A stretch of DNA of 31,257 bases. It comes from JBGTLW01 sp041743835. GTDB lineage: Bacteria > Planctomycetota > Phycisphaerae > Phycisphaerales > Phycisphaeraceae. Position numbers and translations under genes: made by a program. The notes beneath the pieces were generated by a model. It had not been told where the DNA came from. It was given only the letters and a program-made list of their open reading frames with translations, and made no database searches. Below are positions 7,902-16,606 of this stretch, in pieces (positions within the stretch are counted from its first letter, which is position 1; each line of letters opens with the position of its first letter). The stretch lies in NCBI GenBank assembly GCA_041743835.1, contig JBGTLW010000087.1:1-31257 (forward strand), written 5' to 3'.

Positions 7902-9062
7902 ATGACCCACACATATGAATCGCGAATCAAGGGTGCGCTGATTGGCGGCGCCATTGGCGATGCGATGGGTGCGCCGGTCGAGGGCTGGGGCTCCGCGGCC
8001 ATCCTCGACGCTTTCATGGACTGGGACTACGCCCGGTTCATCCCGCCTCAAGGATGGGACGGGCAAAGCCACTACTGGAAGGGTAATGGCCGAATCACCG
8101 ACGACACGCTGATGACCGAGGCGTTGATCGACGCCTACGCCGACGCCGGCGACCACCTCGACGCCTATGGCTACGCCAGGCACCTGCTGCCGCGCGTGGT
8201 CGGCAAGGTGGTGTGGGTTTCTGAATATCAGCAGGAGATGCCGATCTTTGAGCGGCTGTGGATGCCCGAGAAGTACCCGCGTTGGCGTCTGGAATACAAC
8301 AACGCCGAGCCGCGCGTCGCGGGCGTCGGCAACATGTGCAACTGCGGCGTGGCGATGTGGATCATGCCCGTCGGCGCGGTGAACGCGGGCGACGCTTACG
8401 CCGCCTATCAGGAAGCCGCCGCCATCGGGCAGGCACACAACGAGTCATTTGCGGTAGAAGCCGCGGCAGTGCTCGCCGCGGCATTTGCGCAGGCCTTTGC
8501 AACCGACGCTATCGACGATGTCATCGACAGCGCGCTGGCCTTGGCGCAGGATGGCACGCTCAAGGCCTGCCGCGCAGCCGTCGATGCTGCCACCCCCGCC
8601 CAGTCGCTGCCCGATTGCATCGCGTCGGTGCGCGCGGCTGTCGCACCGTTCGATCAACGGACCGAGCACGTCACCGACGACAAACCCCTGGCGATCGATC
8701 GGAGCATCCCAAGCGACGTGGGCCGGCCGTCCCGCGTCATGAGCATCGAGGAACTGCCCGTCGCCTTGGCTGTGCTCAAGTACGGCCACGGGGACTTCAT
8801 CAAAACTCTGCGGGCCGGTGTTTGCTACGGCCGGGACTGCGACTCGATCGCCGGCATGGCGTGCGGCCTCTTCGGGGCCCTGTTTGGGCCGGAGCAGTTC
8901 CCGCGCACGCTGACCGATGCCTTGGCCGAGGCCAACCGCCGCGACTTCGATGCGCTGGCGTCGGGTTTCGCCCACACCGCCCACAAGATCTTCAAAGCCG
9001 ACCACAAGCGCTTCACACGCCGCCTGTCCGCCATGGGCAAGGGCGATTTGCGCGTGCAGTAG
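7902..9062 (+). CDS. ADP-ribosylglycohydrolase family protein
   Basis: A 386-residue protein of the ADP-ribosylglycohydrolase (DraG/ARH-like) superfamily, an all-helical fold with two divalent metals that removes ADP-ribose from proteins or small molecules. The family motifs are visible: the N-terminal glycine-rich GALIGGAIGDAMGAPVEG, the metal-binding RITDDTLMTEAL, and near the C-terminus YGRDCDSIAGMACGLFGALFG with the Asp-Cys-Asp-Ser metal ligands. The start at 7902 has the Shine-Dalgarno sequence GAGGA at 7893-7897; an in-frame start at 7845 adds a Cys-rich, unconserved stretch. Many planctomycete and Bacteroidetes members sit in carbohydrate loci, as here, and the true substrate of these is often unknown. 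It may act on a nucleoside or N-glycosidic sugar compound rather than on protein. Confidence 0.9.
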   Translation: MTHTYESRIKGALIGGAIGDAMGAPVEGWGSAAILDAFMDWDYARFIPPQGWDGQSHYWKGNGRITDDTLMTEALIDAYADAGDHLDAYGYARHLLPRVVGKVVWVSEYQQEMPIFERLWMPEKYPRWRLEYNNAEPRVAGVGNMCNCGVAMWIMPVGAVNAGDAYAAYQEAAAIGQAHNESFAVEAAAVLAAAFAQAFATDAIDDVIDSALALAQDGTLKACRAAVDAATPAQSLPDCIASVRAAVAPFDQRTEHVTDDKPLAIDRSIPSDVGRPSRVMSIEELPVALAVLKYGHGDFIKTLRAGVCYGRDCDSIAGMACGLFGALFGPEQFPRTLTDALAEANRRDFDALASGFAHTAHKIFKADHKRFTRRLSAMGKGDLRVQ

Positions 9063-9367
9063 GCACGTCCGGTGTGTGATGATGAGTTGGTCGCAAACGC
9101 CACCTCGGCGACAGCCTCCGCGCCCGCAGCTAGCGCAGCCGCGAGATGGAACTGCTGCTGAAGATGATGACCCGCGATGTGATGATCGTCAGGGGACGCT
9201 CCGGTTCTGCTACAACGCTCCGCTGCTCGGCGCATCTTGGGCGATCGCGCCCCTGGGGCTGATCCGCTACATGTTGCCGCATGGAAACTGTTCATCGCCA
9301 CAGGCTCGCAAGGGCAACACCGACCCGGCCCGTCTGTACCACCCCAGTTCGTCCACCGTGAAGTGCT
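9063..9367. other. 305-base gap between convergent genes
   Basis: No supported gene in either strand. A short stem, GGGCG-ATCG-CGCCC (9239-9252), contains the palindrome GCGATCGC but has no T run. Some transcription stop for both the + and - strand genes is expected here, but no clear intrinsic terminator was found. Confidence 0.35.
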
Positions 9368-10588
9368 TCACAATGTGCGCGCGGCAGGAAGAGGCACGGC
9401 GTCGGGCAGGGTTGTGGCGATCCTCTGCGCCAGGTACTCAGCAAGATGCCCGTGGGGGATGCTGCTCATGTTGAGTTGGCCTATCGTGCGGCCGCTGGAT
9501 TCCAGCACGATGGTGCTAGGACCATGCAGCCACACCCGCGACAGGTCGGTGGGCAGCCCCTCGGTGATGTCGAGCACAGTGCGCGGGCGGCGCGGGCAGT
9601 CATCTATCCACTGACGATACGCGGCCCAGCCCGGCAGTGCCTTGGTCACGCCCAGCCAATACGCGACATATCGCAGCTTGCCAAAAAGCCAACGCCAGGC
9701 GTGCCAAAGACGGAGCTTCTCGAACACACGCAGAACGACCGACAGGCAACCCACGGCCACGCTAAACAACAGGGGCATGGCGAACAGCAGGCGGGTCAGC
9801 GGGGTGGGGCTTGCGCATCGCAGGCCGCGACGCAACTCGGGGTGCTTGGTGCCCAGCCGCACATCGTTACGGCCCTCATCGATCAGGTTGCGGAACACGC
9901 GCCGCGCGTTGCCGTGGTGATCGTGCGTGGCCTGGGCTTGCGGTTCGAGGTGGAAAGCAACGCCTGCTTTGAGCACGCGATAACCGAGGTCGTAATCCTC
10001 GCCGCCATAGCCTTGGAACGCTCTATCGAATCCGCCGATGTCATGAAACAGGTCGCGGGTCATCGACACGTGGCCCGAGCAGAAATCGCGGTACGTGTAG
10101 TACGGGTATCGCTGGGCGCGCTCGACATACAAGTCTTCCCACCACATGCGTGTGAGCATGGCGTAGTAAGACTCGTGCTGTGCTTTCGTCATCCACGCGT
10201 CGCCCAACACCACGCACGGGCCGGGGGCTTGCTGATGGCACCGCGCATGTGCTTCGAGGCACGATGGCTCGGGCACGATGTCGTCATCGAGGAACAGCAG
10301 CACAGGGCTGGTTGCTGCGGCCGCGCCGCGCGAGCGGGCCGCAGACTGCCCCGCGTTGTCTTGCGTGATGTGTCGCAGCCGTGAATCGGGGTGTGCCTCA
10401 GCCCATCGATCAAGAAAGTGTGCCGAGTCATCGGTACAGCCGTCGAGCACGACGATAACCTCGAAGCGATCAAGGGGCAGGCTCTGTCGCTCCAGCGCGG
10501 CCAGGAGAACCGCCAGCGCGTCCCGCCGGTTGAATGTCGGGATGACCACGCTCAGGTCTATTGGTTGATTGGCCTCGGGCACGTTCAT
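9368..10588 (-). CDS. GT2-family glycosyltransferase with C-terminal extension
   Basis: A 406-residue glycosyltransferase with the GT-A fold. Residues 11-100 carry LSVVIPTFNRRDALAVLLAAL, VIVVLDGCTDD and the metal-binding DDD motif (LLFLDDDIVPEP, Asp 101-103). The acceptor-side motif GYGGEDYDLGYRVLKAG is typical of the family 2/galactosyltransferase C-terminal region and supplies the catalytic acid. A hydrophobic stretch (LLFAMPLLFSVAVGCLSVVL) suggests membrane contact. The last 50 residues (STIVLESSGRTIGQLNMSSI and on) form a small extra module resembling the N-terminal extension of the neighbouring transferase. The start at 10588 overlaps the upstream stop codon as ATGA, so the two are probably translationally coupled; 26 upstream in-frame codons are disregarded. 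It is the last gene of the operon. Sugar specificity is unknown. Confidence 0.85.
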   Translation of the reverse strand: MNVPEANQPIDLSVVIPTFNRRDALAVLLAALERQSLPLDRFEVIVVLDGCTDDSAHFLDRWAEAHPDSRLRHITQDNAGQSAARSRGAAAATSPVLLFLDDDIVPEPSCLEAHARCHQQAPGPCVVLGDAWMTKAQHESYYAMLTRMWWEDLYVERAQRYPYYTYRDFCSGHVSMTRDLFHDIGGFDRAFQGYGGEDYDLGYRVLKAGVAFHLEPQAQATHDHHGNARRVFRNLIDEGRNDVRLGTKHPELRRGLRCASPTPLTRLLFAMPLLFSVAVGCLSVVLRVFEKLRLWHAWRWLFGKLRYVAYWLGVTKALPGWAAYRQWIDDCPRRPRTVLDITEGLPTDLSRVWLHGPSTIVLESSGRTIGQLNMSSIPHGHLAEYLAQRIATTLPDAVPLPAARTL

Positions 10589-11808
10589 GTGTTGCCCCCG
10601 TGTTGGTGGCGCTCGTGCCTGCGCGTCTGGCGGTATGCGAGCGGGCCGACGACGACGCCGCGCCATTCACACATGAGCAGCGGGAGGGCCAACGAACCGG
10701 GCCGGCGAAGCACACTCCGCAGCGTTTGCTTGAGGTGGTGCTGCTTGAGCCAGGACAGACCGACCTCGATGGCGTCGGCCTCGCGGTGGACGCAGAGGAT
10801 GCGGGACAGGAACGCGAACACACCGACGCTGTACCCATAAAGCATGCGCTTAAGCTCCGACCACTCCCGACGGTCGCGGTGCCAGACCAGCGCGTCGGGT
10901 GTGTACCGGACCTGATACCCAGCCGCGAGCACGCGATAGAACGCATAAGCATCGCCCCCCGAAAGGGCTGCCGTGCCGCAATCCAGCTCTGCACCAAACA
11001 CGTTAAGTCCAACGAGCAGATCACGGCGAAACGCCGTATTCGCGCCGCTGCCCACGCCGCCCGCCGCGGCAGGATTGAGGCTGTTGCGGTCGTGGCACTT
11101 GGGCTCAAAGCCCCGGGCGTGGCCGCCATAACGGTTGAAGTGGTGCTGGGCTGGTGTTTGCAGTTCGAGCGGAAGCGTCAACCCCGTCACCGCGCCCACA
11201 CGCAGACTATCAAAGGGTTTGAGCATCGAAGCGATCCAGCCGCGGTCGATGATGGTGTCGTCGTCGGTGTACAGCACGACCTCGCCGGTGGCGGCTCGCG
11301 CGCCCGCATCGCGGGCGCGGTTGAGGCCCGGCTGGGGAAGCCGCAGATACGTGAACGGAGATTGATCGACCAGGCGCTTCGTGTCATCGGTCGAGGGCGC
11401 GTTGTCCACAATCAGCACCTGCCCGGTAGCGATACCCTCTGCCCGTTGGAGGGATTGCAGACATCGCTTGAGGTCTTCGGTGCGGTTGCGCGTGCAGATG
11501 ACCAGCGTCCAGGTGGGTGGCGTGAAGTGCGGCTCGGGGTGGTGTTGAAGCAGGAACCTCTTCTGCTGCAGCCGTCTGACACGATCGCGGATCGAGGCAT
11601 TTGCTTCTACTGCTGCCTCCACAGCATCCCGTTCGAGCCGGCCCTCCCGCAGCCGAACCCGCACCACACCCACGGGCGTGCGACGCAAGCGCACCAGCAC
11701 CTCCGCTTCTTCGTAGGGGGAACCGAAGGCGGACGCCGACTGTTCGCCCCCGCTCAATTCAAACTCGGTCACAGCGACGGGCTGCGTTTCACGATCGGGT
11801 CCAGCCAT
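10585..11808 (-). CDS. GT2-family glycosyltransferase with approximately 95-residue N-terminal extension
   Basis: A 407-residue protein. The GT2 catalytic domain starts near residue 100 (TLVICTRNRTEDLKRCLQSL), with VLIVDNAPSTDDT near 131-143 and the nucleotide-sugar/metal motif DDD at 182-184. GGDAYAFYRVLAAGYQVRY marks the acceptor-binding part. The N-terminal extension contains AEVLVRLRRTPVGVVRVRLR followed by a helix. That beta-beta-helix pattern is also seen at the C-terminus of the next gene product. The start at 11808 was chosen because the ATPase stop codon lies one base upstream and GAGG precedes it; an in-frame start at 11832 lies inside the ATPase gene. It ends in an ATGA overlap with the next gene. 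It probably adds a sugar to the glycan exported by the adjacent ABC transporter. Confidence 0.85.
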   Translation of the reverse strand: MAGPDRETQPVAVTEFELSGGEQSASAFGSPYEEAEVLVRLRRTPVGVVRVRLREGRLERDAVEAAVEANASIRDRVRRLQQKRFLLQHHPEPHFTPPTWTLVICTRNRTEDLKRCLQSLQRAEGIATGQVLIVDNAPSTDDTKRLVDQSPFTYLRLPQPGLNRARDAGARAATGEVVLYTDDDTIIDRGWIASMLKPFDSLRVGAVTGLTLPLELQTPAQHHFNRYGGHARGFEPKCHDRNSLNPAAAGGVGSGANTAFRRDLLVGLNVFGAELDCGTAALSGGDAYAFYRVLAAGYQVRYTPDALVWHRDRREWSELKRMLYGYSVGVFAFLSRILCVHREADAIEVGLSWLKQHHLKQTLRSVLRRPGSLALPLLMCEWRGVVVGPLAYRQTRRHERHQHGGNT

Positions 11809-11809
11809 G

Positions 11810-12589
11810 TCACGCCTCACCCTCTTCGACATCCGGCGCGGTGTATTCCTTGAGGACTTGCTCGGTGGGGCCCTCCATCAAGACCCTGCCGTGCTCGAAC
11901 CAGATGACGTGCGATGCGAAACGCCTGATATCCTCCAGGTCGTGTGTGGCCATCACGAGTGTGCCGCCCTTGTCGATAAAAGAATGCAGCCGTTGGGCAC
12001 ACTTCTTGCGAAACCCCAGGTCGCCCACCGACAGCACCTCGTCCAGGAACAGAATGTCCGGCTGGAGGCAGATCGTGACCGCGAACGCCAGACGGGCACG
12101 CATGCCCGAGGAATACATCTTCACCGGCGCGTTAATGTACGGTCCGATGTCTGCGAACTCGACGATCTCGTTATAGCGTTCACGGATGACGGCCCGGCCC
12201 ATACCCATGAGTGTGCCGTACAACTGGATGTTTGCTTTGCCGGGCAGTTCGTTGTTGAATCCCGCGCCCAGTTCGATGACCGCCGCCGATCGGCCGCGCA
12301 GCTTGATCTGCCCCGAGGTCGGCGCGTAAATCCCCGCCAGCAGGCGTAAGGCTGTGCTCTTGCCCGACCCGTTTGGGCCGATCAATGCCACCACCTCGCC
12401 GCGGCGCACCGTCATATCGAAAGGCTCGAGCGCGAAGATTGGGTCCCGTTTCTCCGGCAACTGGCGACGGATCGCGCGGATGAAAGCCTCGCGCACCGAC
12501 TGGATGCGGTGCGGCGTGTAATAAAACTTCTTGGCGATCTGGTCGCAGACGATCGCCAGCTCGGGGTTGGTGTCAAAGGATCTCAGCAT
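11810..12589 (-). CDS. ABC transporter ATPase for surface polysaccharide export (Wzt/TagH-like)
   Basis: A 259-residue ATPase. It has Walker A (GPNGSGKST), the signature YSSGMRARLAFAV in place of LSGGQ, Walker B with glutamate (PDILFLDEVLSVGD) and the H-loop ATHD. The YSSGM signature is characteristic of the O-antigen/teichoic-acid exporter ATPases. It powers export of a lipid-linked glycan through the permease encoded just upstream. Unlike many Wzt proteins it ends soon after the nucleotide-binding domain and has no C-terminal carbohydrate-binding domain. The start at 12589 lies within the end of the permease gene (17-base overlap); an in-frame start at 12646 would need a much longer overlap and an unlikely Ser/Arg-rich leader. 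Confidence 0.92.
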   Translation of the reverse strand: MLRSFDTNPELAIVCDQIAKKFYYTPHRIQSVREAFIRAIRRQLPEKRDPIFALEPFDMTVRRGEVVALIGPNGSGKSTALRLLAGIYAPTSGQIKLRGRSAAVIELGAGFNNELPGKANIQLYGTLMGMGRAVIRERYNEIVEFADIGPYINAPVKMYSSGMRARLAFAVTICLQPDILFLDEVLSVGDLGFRKKCAQRLHSFIDKGGTLVMATHDLEDIRRFASHVIWFEHGRVLMEGPTEQVLKEYTAPDVEEGEA

Positions 12590-13391
12590 AGGCCGCCTTG
12601 AAATGATTGAAGAAGACGTACCCGAGCAGCAGCGCGACGAGGCCACCCGCCGTCAGCCCGGCACAAGCCCAGAGTGACGGGAGCACGCCCTCGTAGCACG
12701 CCTTATGAAATGCGGTCAGCAGGTGTACCAGCGGGTTGCAGAAGTAAATCACACGCAGCGGCCCGGTCACGAAAACAGCGGGGTAAAACACCGGCGTGAT
12801 GTAGAAGAACATAGTTAGCACCAGCGGCAGGCCGTGATACACGTCACGGTAATACACCGACAGCGTGGCAAGCGGCAGCATGACCGCGAGCACCATAATA
12901 AACATGATGACCACCAGCCACGGCACAGCCAGATACCCGATCGGCAACTGGCCGTGGTGCCGAAATATCAGCAACGCCAAGAGGATCAGCGTCATCTCCA
13001 TGGCAAACTCGATGAGACGCGAGATCGCCGCAGCCACGATCGATGCTTCCTGTGGGTAGGCGATGCTTCTGCTGATCTCCGCGTGCTGGACAAGCAGAAA
13101 AGTCGCGGCACTGATCGACTGGGTGATGAAGTGCCAGACGAAGTATCCGCTCAGCAGGAACGCCCAGTATTGTTCGACATCCAGCCGGACAATCCGCGAG
13201 AAAACGATGGTCAGCACCAGCACCGTGAGCAGCGGATTGAGCAGTGCCCACACGAACCCGAGGATGGAGTCCTGATACTTGATCTTAAGGTTGCGTGAGA
13301 CCAGCCCCGCCACCAGCTCGCGATACGCCCACAACTCGCGGAGGTGGCCCAGCGTGGTGCGCTTGATGGGATAGACCTGCACGTCCATCAT
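12573..13391 (-). CDS. ABC-2 type polysaccharide export permease (Wzm-like)
   Basis: A 272-residue membrane protein with about six hydrophobic segments. The cytoplasmic N-terminus with LVSRNLKIKYQDSILGFVWALLNPLLTVLVL is the hallmark of ABC-2/Wzm permeases (a short amphipathic helix before the first membrane span). Late features such as YYRDVYHGLPLVLTMFFYITPVFYP and the FCNPL segment also match. It forms the channel that moves a lipid-linked polysaccharide across the inner membrane, with the ATPase encoded immediately downstream. The start at 13391 overlaps the upstream glycosyltransferase stop codon as ATGA and has GGGAGA just before it. The in-frame start at 13523 would add 44 residues with no conserved features. 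Confidence 0.92.
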   Translation of the reverse strand: MMDVQVYPIKRTTLGHLRELWAYRELVAGLVSRNLKIKYQDSILGFVWALLNPLLTVLVLTIVFSRIVRLDVEQYWAFLLSGYFVWHFITQSISAATFLLVQHAEISRSIAYPQEASIVAAAISRLIEFAMEMTLILLALLIFRHHGQLPIGYLAVPWLVVIMFIMVLAVMLPLATLSVYYRDVYHGLPLVLTMFFYITPVFYPAVFVTGPLRVIYFCNPLVHLLTAFHKACYEGVLPSLWACAGLTAGGLVALLLGYVFFNHFKAAYAEIL

Positions 13392-14398
13392 CGGTCTCCC
13401 GCAGCGTGGCCGCGTCTTTGTTCGGCGATGCGTTGCGCCGTGGGGTAAACGGTAAGCCCCGCAAAGCAATGCAGCCAGATGTTCCACAGGATCGGCAGCG
13501 GCAGCGGGTCGCGCCCCACACAACGCCGCAGGATCCGCACGCCGGGCTTGACCACACGCCAGACAAGGAACAACGCCACGCCCCGCCGCGCACCGCCTCG
13601 CGAAGCCCGCAGGCTCTTGACCAGGAACGCAACGACCGCTTTCTGGTGCGACGCCAGTTGTGCTGACATCGCTTGCATGTCTTTGCGGTGTTCGTGCTGG
13701 ACACGCGCGGCCGGTTGATAGAGCAGGGTGTGCCCCGCCATGAGCACGCGCCAGAACATGTCCAGGTCGCCCCCGCCGTGCAGGGCCTCGCCCAGTTCAA
13801 AGGCCTCGTCGAAACCGCCCTCCAGCGCCAGAGCCGCGTCACGCCTCACGGCAAAGTTTGTGCCGTTGCCCACGCTCACGGCCCAGGCAATCAGAGGCGC
13901 GGGCAGGCCATGCAGGCGCTTGTGCGCATCTTCGGGCAGACGAACCACCACATCACCGCGACCGAACCCGCCGTTGGCTTCAAAGAGGCGCTCGGCCGGC
14001 GTCTCCTGGGATAGCGGCGCCACATGGCCCGTACACAGCACCACTTGGGGGTTGTCCTCGAATGTTCGCCACAACTGCCCCGCCCAGTCTTCACTTGCGA
14101 CCGCGTCGTCGTCCAGAAACGCCACGATCGGGTGGCTTGCTTCTCGCAACGCGCGGTTGCGAGCAAAGTCCAGGCCCATGATCGGCTCACGCACATACCG
14201 GAACTCGGGGAATTGCTCGGCCAGCAGCGAACGCGTCGCGTCACTGGACGGCGCGTTGTCAACAACCAGGACTTCCGCGGGTTGGCATCGCTGCGATCGC
14301 ACGGATTGCAGCGCGCGGCCGAGCAGCCCGGTGCGATTGCGTGTGCAGACCGCCACCGTCATGGCCAGTCGCGTGGCATCTGTGTTGTGATTTGGCAT
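13388..14398 (-). CDS. GT2-family glycosyltransferase
   Basis: A 336-residue transferase. It has AVCTRNRTGLLGRALQSVRSQ at residues 16-36, VLVVDNAPSSDAT and the DDD motif at 96-98 (IVAFLDDDAV). Further on, NGTNFAVRRDAAL and GGGDLDMFWRVLMAGHTLLYQP represent the catalytic-acid and acceptor regions of GT2 enzymes. It resembles the 407-residue transferase downstream but lacks that protein's N-terminal extension. The start codon shares one base with the upstream stop (TGATG), and GTGGGAG precedes it, so translation is probably coupled. It sits directly before the exporter genes and probably builds the exported glycan. Donor and acceptor are unknown. Confidence 0.87.
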   Translation of the reverse strand: MPNHNTDATRLAMTVAVCTRNRTGLLGRALQSVRSQRCQPAEVLVVDNAPSSDATRSLLAEQFPEFRYVREPIMGLDFARNRALREASHPIVAFLDDDAVASEDWAGQLWRTFEDNPQVVLCTGHVAPLSQETPAERLFEANGGFGRGDVVVRLPEDAHKRLHGLPAPLIAWAVSVGNGTNFAVRRDAALALEGGFDEAFELGEALHGGGDLDMFWRVLMAGHTLLYQPAARVQHEHRKDMQAMSAQLASHQKAVVAFLVKSLRASRGGARRGVALFLVWRVVKPGVRILRRCVGRDPLPLPILWNIWLHCFAGLTVYPTAQRIAEQRRGHAAGDR

Positions 14399-16578
14399 CA
14401 CTCCCACCGCGGCCTTCTTTCTTCTTCGCTGCCCTGCAGGGACATCCACCGCAGTGTGCCGACGCACATGCCCACGCCATACACCCCGCGCACCAGGAGG
14501 ACCAGCGGGCTAAGCCACAACGGCTCCCAAACCCCGACACGCAACCACCGCCAGGTGATGTACGCCGCGTGAAACGGGATAAGTGGGATCGCCAGCAAGG
14601 CCGCAAGCAGGGGGAAGCGGTAGAGCCAGCCCATGCGTGTGACCCCGGTGCCGCGTTTGCTCTCGACGGTGCTGTAGGCCCATCGGTAGCTGCGACGCAG
14701 GACGTTGCTCAGCCCCTTGCGGTTGTGATGGCCCACGCGCGCGGCGGGCTGGAACAGGATCGGGATGCCGCGCTGCTTTAGCTGGCTTTGCCAGGCCAGT
14801 TCCTCGTGCGCGTAGGCTATTGGTTGGGTTTCGGTAAAGCGGGATGTTTCAAGGAACAGCGATCGGTCGATGCCCAGATTGCAAGGCGGATGCTGCGTAG
14901 GTTGGTGGGGTGGTTGCCTCTCGTGGGCGTGGTACCAGCCGCAGTAGTAGTCGAGCCGTGACATCAGCGAAAGGCCGGCGGGCATACTAAGCGCACCGCC
15001 GACACAGCGCCAGCCCTTTTCCCGTGCCGCGATCATCTCAGCCAGCCAGCCGGGCTCGGGGACGCAATCGACATCCAGGAAAATCAGGAAGTCGCCCCGC
15101 GCAGCCTGGGCTCCCAGATTTCGCGCCCGGGCAGGATTGCCGGTGGAGTCAGGAACTTCCTCGACCCGCGCGCCAGCCTTGGCGGCAACTTGCGCGGTGT
15201 CATCCGTGGAGCCGTCGTTCACCGCGATGACTTCCAGCGATCGGCCGGGGGTTTGTTGTGCGAGTATCGCCTCGACAAGGCGCGTGATGCCCCGCTCTTC
15301 GTTTCGCACAGGAACAACCACGGAGACGCTGGACACTCTTGCTGGCATCTGCGTCTGCGGCGTGCTTGTCACGGCTTCATTGATAAGCTGGCCGGTTGCG
15401 AGATGGAAGTGATCCCAATCCAGGTGATCGCGGTAGTACGCAAGCCCACGCTGGGCGTAGCAGTGCCGCAACTGCGGGTCGGCGAGCAGGCGGATAATCC
15501 CATCAGAGAATGCAGCTGAATCTGGTTGGGTGAGGATAGCTGTTTCATCGGAAAGTATGCTGCGGTGCGCGTCGATGTCTGTCGCCACGATCGGCCGCGC
15601 GCTGGCCAGGTACTCGATGACTTTCAGCGGAAGATTGTGGCCATAGTTGCGGGGCGATACCAGCACGTCGGCGATGCCCATGTACGCGGACATGCGTGCC
15701 TGGGGCTGCCGGGGCAGCAGCCGATAGTTCGCGGCTGGCAGGTTGTGCGATAAATCCTTGCCCAATGCTGCCATGCCCGTTTTGTCTCCTCCCACAAGCA
15801 AAAACACCACCTCTGGAAACCGCGCCGCCACCGCGGGCATCGCCTGCGCCAGGAGGTCCAGGCCCTGGTACGACTCGAAGTTCCCTGTATAGACCACGAC
15901 CGGCTGGCCCGGCGCGATGTGCAACTCATCGCGTAAAGACTTGACGGTTGCGGGGTCTGGCGTGCTTACCTGATTGGGGTAGCACCACTCATGCACAGGC
16001 TTGCCTGGTGACGCCGAGCGAACGTAATCTCTTAGGCCGTGGCTACTCGCGACGATGGAACTGCGTCGTATCAGCCACCGCTGGCAGGCGTGCCACAGGC
16101 GATGCAATGGCTTAACCCCCAGGCAGGGATGCTCGCACAGTTGCTCAGCCATGTTGCACTGCATGTCGTAAACCAAGGGCGTCTTCCGTTTACGATTGAG
16201 CAAACTCACGAGAAACGCCGACTCTTCCACCGCGTGGATAAACGCGTAATCGTTATCTTTGAGTGTTTGGCGCAGTTTGAAGAACAGCGAAGCATCCAGC
16301 AGAAGCTTGCGAAGCGAGAACCCGATGCGGATGTGCCTGAGCCGAAACGGGTTGGCGCTGCGCAGGTAACGGACATGCGGGATCTGCGGGGAGTCGCCCA
16401 GCGGGTAGGTGAGCAGGTCGATCTCGCAACCGTGCTGGCCGAAGGAGCGGAGTACATGCAGCAGAGCGATCGGCGTGCCGCGGTCTTCATAGAACGGCTC
16501 GGGCGCAACGATCAATACCCGCGTCGGTTTGGCCGAGGGCTGGGCATCTGTGAAGGGTTGAACCGGTGCCTCACTCAT
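14398..16578 (-). CDS. Fused GT4-GT2 bifunctional glycosyltransferase
   Basis: A 726-residue protein with two transferase domains. Residues 20-400 form a GT-B (GT4-type) domain: VLIVAPEPFYEDRGTPIALL, VVVYTGNFESYQGLDLLAQA, the donor-binding NLPLKVIEYLASARPIVATD and a C-terminal helix. Residues 417-640 form a GT-A (GT2-type) domain: VSVVVPVRNEERGITRLVEA, VIAVNDGSTDD, the metal motif DVD at 502-504 and AYAHEELAWQSQLKQRG. A hydrophobic stretch near 655-700 may anchor it to the membrane. Fusion suggests two successive sugar additions by one polypeptide. It starts 28 bases after the upstream gene and is coupled to the next gene through TGATG. Confidence 0.87.
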   Translation of the reverse strand: MSEAPVQPFTDAQPSAKPTRVLIVAPEPFYEDRGTPIALLHVLRSFGQHGCEIDLLTYPLGDSPQIPHVRYLRSANPFRLRHIRIGFSLRKLLLDASLFFKLRQTLKDNDYAFIHAVEESAFLVSLLNRKRKTPLVYDMQCNMAEQLCEHPCLGVKPLHRLWHACQRWLIRRSSIVASSHGLRDYVRSASPGKPVHEWCYPNQVSTPDPATVKSLRDELHIAPGQPVVVYTGNFESYQGLDLLAQAMPAVAARFPEVVFLLVGGDKTGMAALGKDLSHNLPAANYRLLPRQPQARMSAYMGIADVLVSPRNYGHNLPLKVIEYLASARPIVATDIDAHRSILSDETAILTQPDSAAFSDGIIRLLADPQLRHCYAQRGLAYYRDHLDWDHFHLATGQLINEAVTSTPQTQMPARVSSVSVVVPVRNEERGITRLVEAILAQQTPGRSLEVIAVNDGSTDDTAQVAAKAGARVEEVPDSTGNPARARNLGAQAARGDFLIFLDVDCVPEPGWLAEMIAAREKGWRCVGGALSMPAGLSLMSRLDYYCGWYHAHERQPPHQPTQHPPCNLGIDRSLFLETSRFTETQPIAYAHEELAWQSQLKQRGIPILFQPAARVGHHNRKGLSNVLRRSYRWAYSTVESKRGTGVTRMGWLYRFPLLAALLAIPLIPFHAAYITWRWLRVGVWEPLWLSPLVLLVRGVYGVGMCVGTLRWMSLQGSEEERRPRWE

Positions 16579-16606
16579 GTGTCTATCACCAACCAGGCAG
16601 CGCCTG

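Noticed and set aside
7449..8438. 329-codon - strand frame spanning the gap and the start of the ADP-ribosylglycohydrolase gene
   Set aside because: Antisense over most of its length to a motif-rich gene; its product has no recognisable family feature.
8825..9301. - strand frame (158 codons) reaching into the gap after the ADP-ribosylglycohydrolase gene
   Set aside because: Half is antisense to the enzyme gene; the rest is Ala-rich low complexity without motif or start signal.
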